Of a DNA stretch of 39,265 nucleotides, positions 35,506 through 39,265 are shown one piece after another. The notes beneath the pieces were generated by a model. It saw only the letters and a list, made by a program, of their open reading frames with translations, did no database searches and was not told where the DNA came from. The stretch's first letter is position 1, and each line of letters opens with the position of its first letter. The stretch is from Clostridia bacterium. Its GTDB lineage: Bacteria; Bacillota; Clostridia; Oscillospirales; CAG-272. The position numbers and the translations under genes are program-made. The stretch covers positions 1 to 39,265 of the forward strand of contig JAFTNU010000079.1 of assembly GCA_017451735.1 (NCBI GenBank), read 5' to 3'.

Positions 35506-36321
35506 TTGCCGCGTTTCTTTGTTACAAGTAGCCAAATTAACGGCGACACGGTCACAATCCTGGGGGAGGATGCGCATCATATCTCAAGGTCTCTGCGTTG
35601 TGCTGTGGGCGATTCGGTCACGGTCTGCGACATGAGCCGTACTGAATATACCTGTGCGCTGACCGATTTTTTGCCTGACCGTGTTTTGGCAAAGATCCTG
35701 TCTGTCGCCTCATGCAGTACCGAGCCGCCTGTTCGTATCACCTTGTACCAAGCTCTTCCGAAAGGGGATAAGCTGGATACCGTTATTCAAAAGGCAGTGG
35801 AATGCGGTGCTTCGCGCATTGTGCCTTTTGAAAGCGAGCGTTGCGTTGTGCGTTTGAAATCCGATAGCGAAGGGCGCAAGACCGAGCGCCGCTTGCGCAT
35901 TGCTCATGAGGCGGCCAAGCAGTGCGGACGCGGAATTTTGCCCGAAGTCGGGGAGACGGTTCCGTTTGCTGACATGTTACGGCTTGCCGGCACTGCCGAT
36001 ACCGTTTTTTTCTGCTATGAGGGGGATGGAACCGCTCCCATCGGCACCTTGCTGAGAAACACATGCTTACCTCAAGGGGGAGAAATCGCTCTGATCATTG
36101 GGAGCGAGGGCGGCTTTTCGGTAAGAGAAGCTGAATTGGCACGAAGCATGGGATTTCTTATGACGGGACTGGGCCCCCGTATTTTGCGCACCGAGACGGC
36201 GCCCTTGTTCGCTCTTGCTTGTATCTCCTGTCATTTTGAGTTGTCTGAAACGGCAAATAATACAATAAAAAATTGTGAAAAAAAGCAATTTCCTATTGCA
36301 ATATACCCAAAAAGCGTGTAA
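35506..36321 (+). CDS. rsmE: 16S rRNA m3U1498 methyltransferase RsmE
   Basis: 271 residues from a TTG start at 35506, preceded by AAAGGGGGC about seven bases away. The N-terminal PUA-like domain (PRFFVTSSQ...EDAHHISRSLRCAVGDSVTVCD) and the C-terminal SPOUT domain with the trefoil-knot SAM site IIGSEGGFS...GLGPRILRTETA are diagnostic. The enzyme methylates U1498 of 16S rRNA in assembled 30S subunits. It often follows prmA in Bacillota; here a terminator and its own promoter separate it from the heat-shock operon. The C-terminal tail after CISCHFEL is Lys/Asn-rich and variable. Confidence 0.93.
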   Translation: MPRFFVTSSQINGDTVTILGEDAHHISRSLRCAVGDSVTVCDMSRTEYTCALTDFLPDRVLAKILSVASCSTEPPVRITLYQALPKGDKLDTVIQKAVECGASRIVPFESERCVVRLKSDSEGRKTERRLRIAHEAAKQCGRGILPEVGETVPFADMLRLAGTADTVFFCYEGDGTAPIGTLLRNTCLPQGGEIALIIGSEGGFSVREAELARSMGFLMTGLGPRILRTETAPLFALACISCHFELSETANNTIKNCEKKQFPIAIYPKSV

Positions 36322-36324
36322 AAT
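36296..36324 (+). promoter_or_regulatory. Promoter for PucR/CdaR-like regulator
   Basis: TTGCAA (36296-36301), a 17-base spacer ending in GTG, then TAAAAT (36319-36324). The -35 and most of the spacer lie within the 3' end of rsmE. Confidence 0.65.
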
Positions 36325-36375
36325 ATATGTGATTCTATACAATTCAACATAAAAGTGAAGGAAGAGGAAAACGGT

Positions 36376-37461
36376 ATGTCAAACAGATTGTTTCAGGGCG
36401 TGATACATCAAATGAAGGATGCCATTGACCGCGTGATTGGCGTGATCGATGAGAATGGCGTCATCATCTCCTGCTCAGAACTTGTTAAGATCGGCGAGAT
36501 CAGACAGGGTATCCGCGATGAACTGGCTTATGCTGCCGAGGGTATCGTAAACGGTGGATACACCTACCGTCCGGTATTTGGCGGTGCGAAGACCGAGTAC
36601 ATCGTTTTCGTCGAGGGCGAGGACAAGATGGCGGAAAAGATGTGCAAGCTTCTTTCCATCTCTCTTGGTAATATCAAAAATCTCTATGACGAAAAGTATG
36701 ACAAAGGCTCCTTTATCAAAAACATCATTCTGGATAACATTCTTCCCAGTGACATCTACATCAAGAGCAAGGAACTGCATTTCAATACCGAGGAGAGCCG
36801 CATCGTTTTCCTGATCAAATTCTTCGGCAAAACCGATATGCTGCCCTTTGAGATGCTGCAGAATATGTTCCCGGATAAATCCAAGGATTATGTCATCAGC
36901 GTAGGTGAGCATGATATCGTGCTGGTTAAGGATATCAAGCCGGGGACTGACAGCAAAGAGATCGAAAAGATGGCTACCAATATTGCCGATACGCTTTGCA
37001 CCGAGTTTTATACCAAGGTTGCTATCGGTATTTCCACCACGGTGGACAATATCAAGGACCTGGCCAGGGCTTATAAAGAAGCACAGGTCGCATTGGAGGT
37101 CGGTAAGGTTTTTGAGACCGAGAAAAACATCATCAGCTATGAGAATCTGGGCATCGGCCGTTTGATCTATCAGCTGCCCACCACTCTTTGTGAAATGTTT
37201 TTGCAGGAGGTCTTTAAAAAGGGAAGCCTTGAGTCTCTTGATCGCGAGACGTTGATGACCATCCAGTGCTTCTTTGAAAACAATTTGAATGTTTCCGAGA
37301 CCTCCCGTAAGTTATTCGTGCACCGCAACACCTTGGTTTATCGTTTGGAAAAGATCCGCAAGCTCACAGGCCTTGATCTGCGCGAGTTTGAGCACGCCAT
37401 TACCTTCAAGGTGGCGCTTATGGTTAAAAAATATCTGAATTCCAAGCCCATTAAATTCTGA
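36376..37461 (+). CDS. PucR/CdaR-family transcriptional regulator
   Basis: 361 residues from ATG 36376, eight bases after GAGG; a GTG seven codons upstream is a weaker start. The C-terminal segment (about 300-358: LNVSETSRKLFVHRNTLVYRLEKIRKLTGLDLREFE) is the characteristic PucR/CdaR helix-turn-helix. The middle region (FYTKVAIGISTTVDNIKDLARAYKEAQVALEVG) fits the GGDEF-like domain found in this family, and the N-terminus (DRVIGVIDENGVIISCSE) looks like a PAS/sugar-diacid-type sensor. Members respond to sugar acids, purines or unknown metabolites; the ligand here cannot be assigned. The S41 protease gene follows 126 bases later. Confidence 0.85.
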   Translation: MSNRLFQGVIHQMKDAIDRVIGVIDENGVIISCSELVKIGEIRQGIRDELAYAAEGIVNGGYTYRPVFGGAKTEYIVFVEGEDKMAEKMCKLLSISLGNIKNLYDEKYDKGSFIKNIILDNILPSDIYIKSKELHFNTEESRIVFLIKFFGKTDMLPFEMLQNMFPDKSKDYVISVGEHDIVLVKDIKPGTDSKEIEKMATNIADTLCTEFYTKVAIGISTTVDNIKDLARAYKEAQVALEVGKVFETEKNIISYENLGIGRLIYQLPTTLCEMFLQEVFKKGSLESLDRETLMTIQCFFENNLNVSETSRKLFVHRNTLVYRLEKIRKLTGLDLREFEHAITFKVALMVKKYLNSKPIKF

Positions 37462-37468
37462 TTGAAAC

Positions 37469-37516
37469 GGGCCGGGAGCAGGAGCGCTTTGCAAATCGCT
37501 CCTTTCCTCTCGGGCC
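37469..37516 (+). terminator. Imperfect terminator-like hairpin after the PucR-like gene
   Basis: Inner stem GGAGCG (37481-37486) with CGCTCC (37497-37502), extended by an imperfect GGGCCGGGAG/CTCTCGGGCCC outer stem. The tail CCCCTTGGTTTCTT is only weakly T-rich. I could not place a convincing promoter between it and the next gene. Confidence 0.5.
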
Positions 37517-37587
37517 CCCCTTGGTTTCTTGCCCGATGACTGTTGATACAGTCCCTTTCAGTATCTCACAGATTAGAAAGGCGTTTT

Positions 37588-39150
37588 ATGGACCTTCGTT
37601 TCTCGATTTCTCCCAATATTCTGCGTAATAGAAATGCGGAAATTTCCGCTCTGATAGCCAATGCTTTGCCCGGTTCCTTTTGCTTTGCCGATGTGCAAAG
37701 AGGCGTTCTTCGTGTCACAGTTCCGCAAGGGGTAGACCCCATGCTGGCGGCCGACACTGTCTGCCGTGCTCTTGGCGGCATCGGTATCACGGCCTATTAT
37801 ATGAGCGATCGCGCTTCCGTTCCGCCTATACAGATCAGTGAAAAGAAGCAACGCAGTGTGCCGTTGTCGGTTTTCATCCTGTCCTTGGTTGCGGTGGCTT
37901 TGGTTGTCTCCATGCTGACCGTTCTTTTTACGGGAGTGCTTTCCACGGCTTTTTCGGGGCTTGGCTTCGGAAACGAATCAACCTTGGGTACAGGAGAACA
38001 GGAAGGGGAGAATTATGCCGAAAAGATCGCGCTGATCGACAGCATATTTGAGCATTATTCGCTCTATGATACCAATGGTGAATTGCTCCTTGACGAGATG
38101 CTTAAGGCCTATGCTGCCGCCACGGGAGATACCTATGCCAAGTATTATACCGAGGCGGAGTATGCCGAAATGATATCTGATAACAATGCCAAAGTGGTTG
38201 GAATTGGCATTTCTGCCGTGGAGGATTCCCAAGATCACGATATTTTGGTGATTAACGTAATGTCAGGTTCGCCTGCTTTGGCGGCGGGATTGCAGCCGGG
38301 TGATCACATTATCACCGTGGGAGAGGATAAGGCAAAGGTTTCTGACATCGGATATGAAGCCGCTATCAAGCGCTTGCAGGGCGAGGAGGGAACTACTGCT
38401 TATTTTGCTGTTTCACGTAACGGTACCGAGATGGAGTTTTCTGTGGTACGTGCTACGGTGCAGATCGAATCGGTTACAGGTCGGGTCAGTGAGACCGATG
38501 CTACCGTCGGTGTGGTTCGTATCACTCAATTCGATACCAAAACCCCTTTGCAACTCAAAACAGTCATGAACAGTCTGCTTTCTGCCGGATGTATCCGCTT
38601 TGTCTTTGATGTACGCAGTAACCCGGGTGGGGACCTGAAATCGATCAGCGCGGTGCTTTCATATTTTCTGCAGGAAAATGACACCATACTCAGCACTGTC
38701 AAAAAGGATGGAACGACCACTTACTACCAAGTGAGGGAGGTTTCTTACACCGGCGACTATGAGGGGTGCAGTGTTACGGAAGCCGAGATCGGTATGTTTC
38801 GCGGTTATCCCATGGTGGTACTGACCAATCAAGACACCGCCAGTGCTGCTGAGCTGTTTACTGCGGCGCTCAAGGATTACGGTCTTGCTACTGTAATGGG
38901 CACTACCACCTATGGCAAGGGTGTTCTGCAAAATATCATCAGTCTTGAAACCTGGGGATACAAGGGGGCCGTCAAGCTGACGGTCGGCTATTACAGCCCT
39001 CCTTCCGGGATCAATTACGATGGTGTGGGCATTGCGCCCGATATTGAGGTGACTTTGGATGAAAGTCTTGCCAAAAAGCATCTCTACCTTTTGACCGAGA
39101 GCGAAGATAATCAATTGCGTTCGGCCATCCAATATTTGCAAACCAAATAA
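37588..39150 (+). CDS. S41-family C-terminal processing protease with cytosolic N-terminal domain
   Basis: 520 residues from ATG 37588, six bases after GAAAGG; an upstream in-frame start at 37543 has no ribosome binding site. The layout is an N-terminal ~90-residue soluble domain (MDLRFSISPNILRNRNAEIS...), one transmembrane helix (about 93-122), a linker, a PDZ domain (about 205-300; VINVMSGSPALAAGLQPGDHI) and an S41 catalytic domain. Catalytic Ser419 (QDTASAAELF) and Lys444 (TTYGKGVLQ) are 25 residues apart, as in Tsp/CtpA. It should be a type II membrane protein with its protease outside the membrane, cleaving cell-envelope or secreted proteins near their C-termini. Most CtpA/B proteins begin directly with a signal anchor, so the N-terminal domain is an addition. 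Confidence 0.9.
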   Translation: MDLRFSISPNILRNRNAEISALIANALPGSFCFADVQRGVLRVTVPQGVDPMLAADTVCRALGGIGITAYYMSDRASVPPIQISEKKQRSVPLSVFILSLVAVALVVSMLTVLFTGVLSTAFSGLGFGNESTLGTGEQEGENYAEKIALIDSIFEHYSLYDTNGELLLDEMLKAYAAATGDTYAKYYTEAEYAEMISDNNAKVVGIGISAVEDSQDHDILVINVMSGSPALAAGLQPGDHIITVGEDKAKVSDIGYEAAIKRLQGEEGTTAYFAVSRNGTEMEFSVVRATVQIESVTGRVSETDATVGVVRITQFDTKTPLQLKTVMNSLLSAGCIRFVFDVRSNPGGDLKSISAVLSYFLQENDTILSTVKKDGTTTYYQVREVSYTGDYEGCSVTEAEIGMFRGYPMVVLTNQDTASAAELFTAALKDYGLATVMGTTTYGKGVLQNIISLETWGYKGAVKLTVGYYSPPSGINYDGVGIAPDIEVTLDESLAKKHLYLLTESEDNQLRSAIQYLQTK

Positions 39151-39151
39151 A

Positions 39152-39262
39152 ATTTTTCGCCATGGATTCTGCAATGCTTTCCATTTCTGAAAGAAGTGCT
39201 TCTTCGTTATCACTAACCAGAGCAGAAACAGTTACATGGGGTGGAATTTTGGACTGTTTCAT
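39152..39262 (-). pseudogene. 5' fragment of a minus-strand gene at the right edge
   Basis: A minus-strand frame begins with ATG at 39262 and reads MKQSKIPPHVTVSALVSDNE... for about 37 natural-looking residues. It then enters the antisense of the protease 3' end, where the translation loses any protein-like character before stopping at 39011. The 'IPPHVTVSAL' opening recalls the first H-x-T motif of 2H phosphoesterase (2'-5' RNA ligase-like) proteins, which are usually about 170 residues. The stretch is more AT-rich than the protease gene. Either a real gene was truncated at this junction or the sequence end is chimeric. Family assignment is tentative. Confidence 0.35.
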
Positions 39263-39265
39263 ATA

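Overview
The window looks like a chromosomal segment of an uncultured, moderately GC-rich Clostridia (Bacillota) bacterium. The evidence is the HrcA/CIRCE heat-shock operon in the order hrcA-grpE-dnaK-dnaJ-prmA followed by rsmE, a type II pantothenate kinase, an RqcH-type NFACT protein, lipoprotein signals with a Gram-positive style lipobox, strong purine-rich ribosome binding sites, and promoters of the sigma-A type with 17-base spacers. No rRNA, tRNA, CRISPR array, insertion sequence or prophage was seen, and no gene-free stretch exceeds about 300 bases.

Layout. Bases 1-8,690 hold a tandem array of four paralogous secreted lipoproteins on the plus strand. Copy A is cut by the left window edge, B and C are intact, and D has a frameshift just after its signal peptide. 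Each full copy carries two tandem domains resembling the N-terminal accessory domains of some glycosidases, a further conserved alpha/beta region, and a C-terminal metallo-beta-lactamase-fold domain of ComEC-like type. Bases 8,740-10,530 hold a divergent pair (type II pantothenate kinase on minus, NagD-like HAD phosphatase on plus) with interleaved promoters. rqcH follows at 10,595-12,358. Bases 12,397-16,093 form a small glycan module: a GH130 glycoside phosphorylase and a phosphohexomutase, translationally coupled on the minus strand, with a divergent AraC-type regulator. A Xer-like recombinase (minus) and a membrane protein (plus) share a divergent promoter region at 17.2 kb. A HAD phosphatase, an SGNH esterase, a PAP2-like membrane protein and a small 4-TM protein follow.

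The right half is largely conserved core: feoA-feoB (ferrous iron uptake), uvrB-uvrA plus a THUMP RNA methyltransferase (excision repair, rRNA modification), the HrcA-regulated chaperone operon, rsmE, a PucR/CdaR-like regulator, and a C-terminal processing protease with an unusual cytosolic N-terminal domain. The last 115 bases contain the 5' part of a minus-strand gene that seems to break at the protease 3' end.

The most unusual content is the MBL lipoprotein array: a local paralogue expansion with individual transcription signals, variable metal-site neighbours and one copy disrupted in a short G run. The GH130/mutase/AraC module and the SGNH esterase are compatible with a glycan-using lifestyle. 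A functional link between those genes and the lipoprotein array is only inference.
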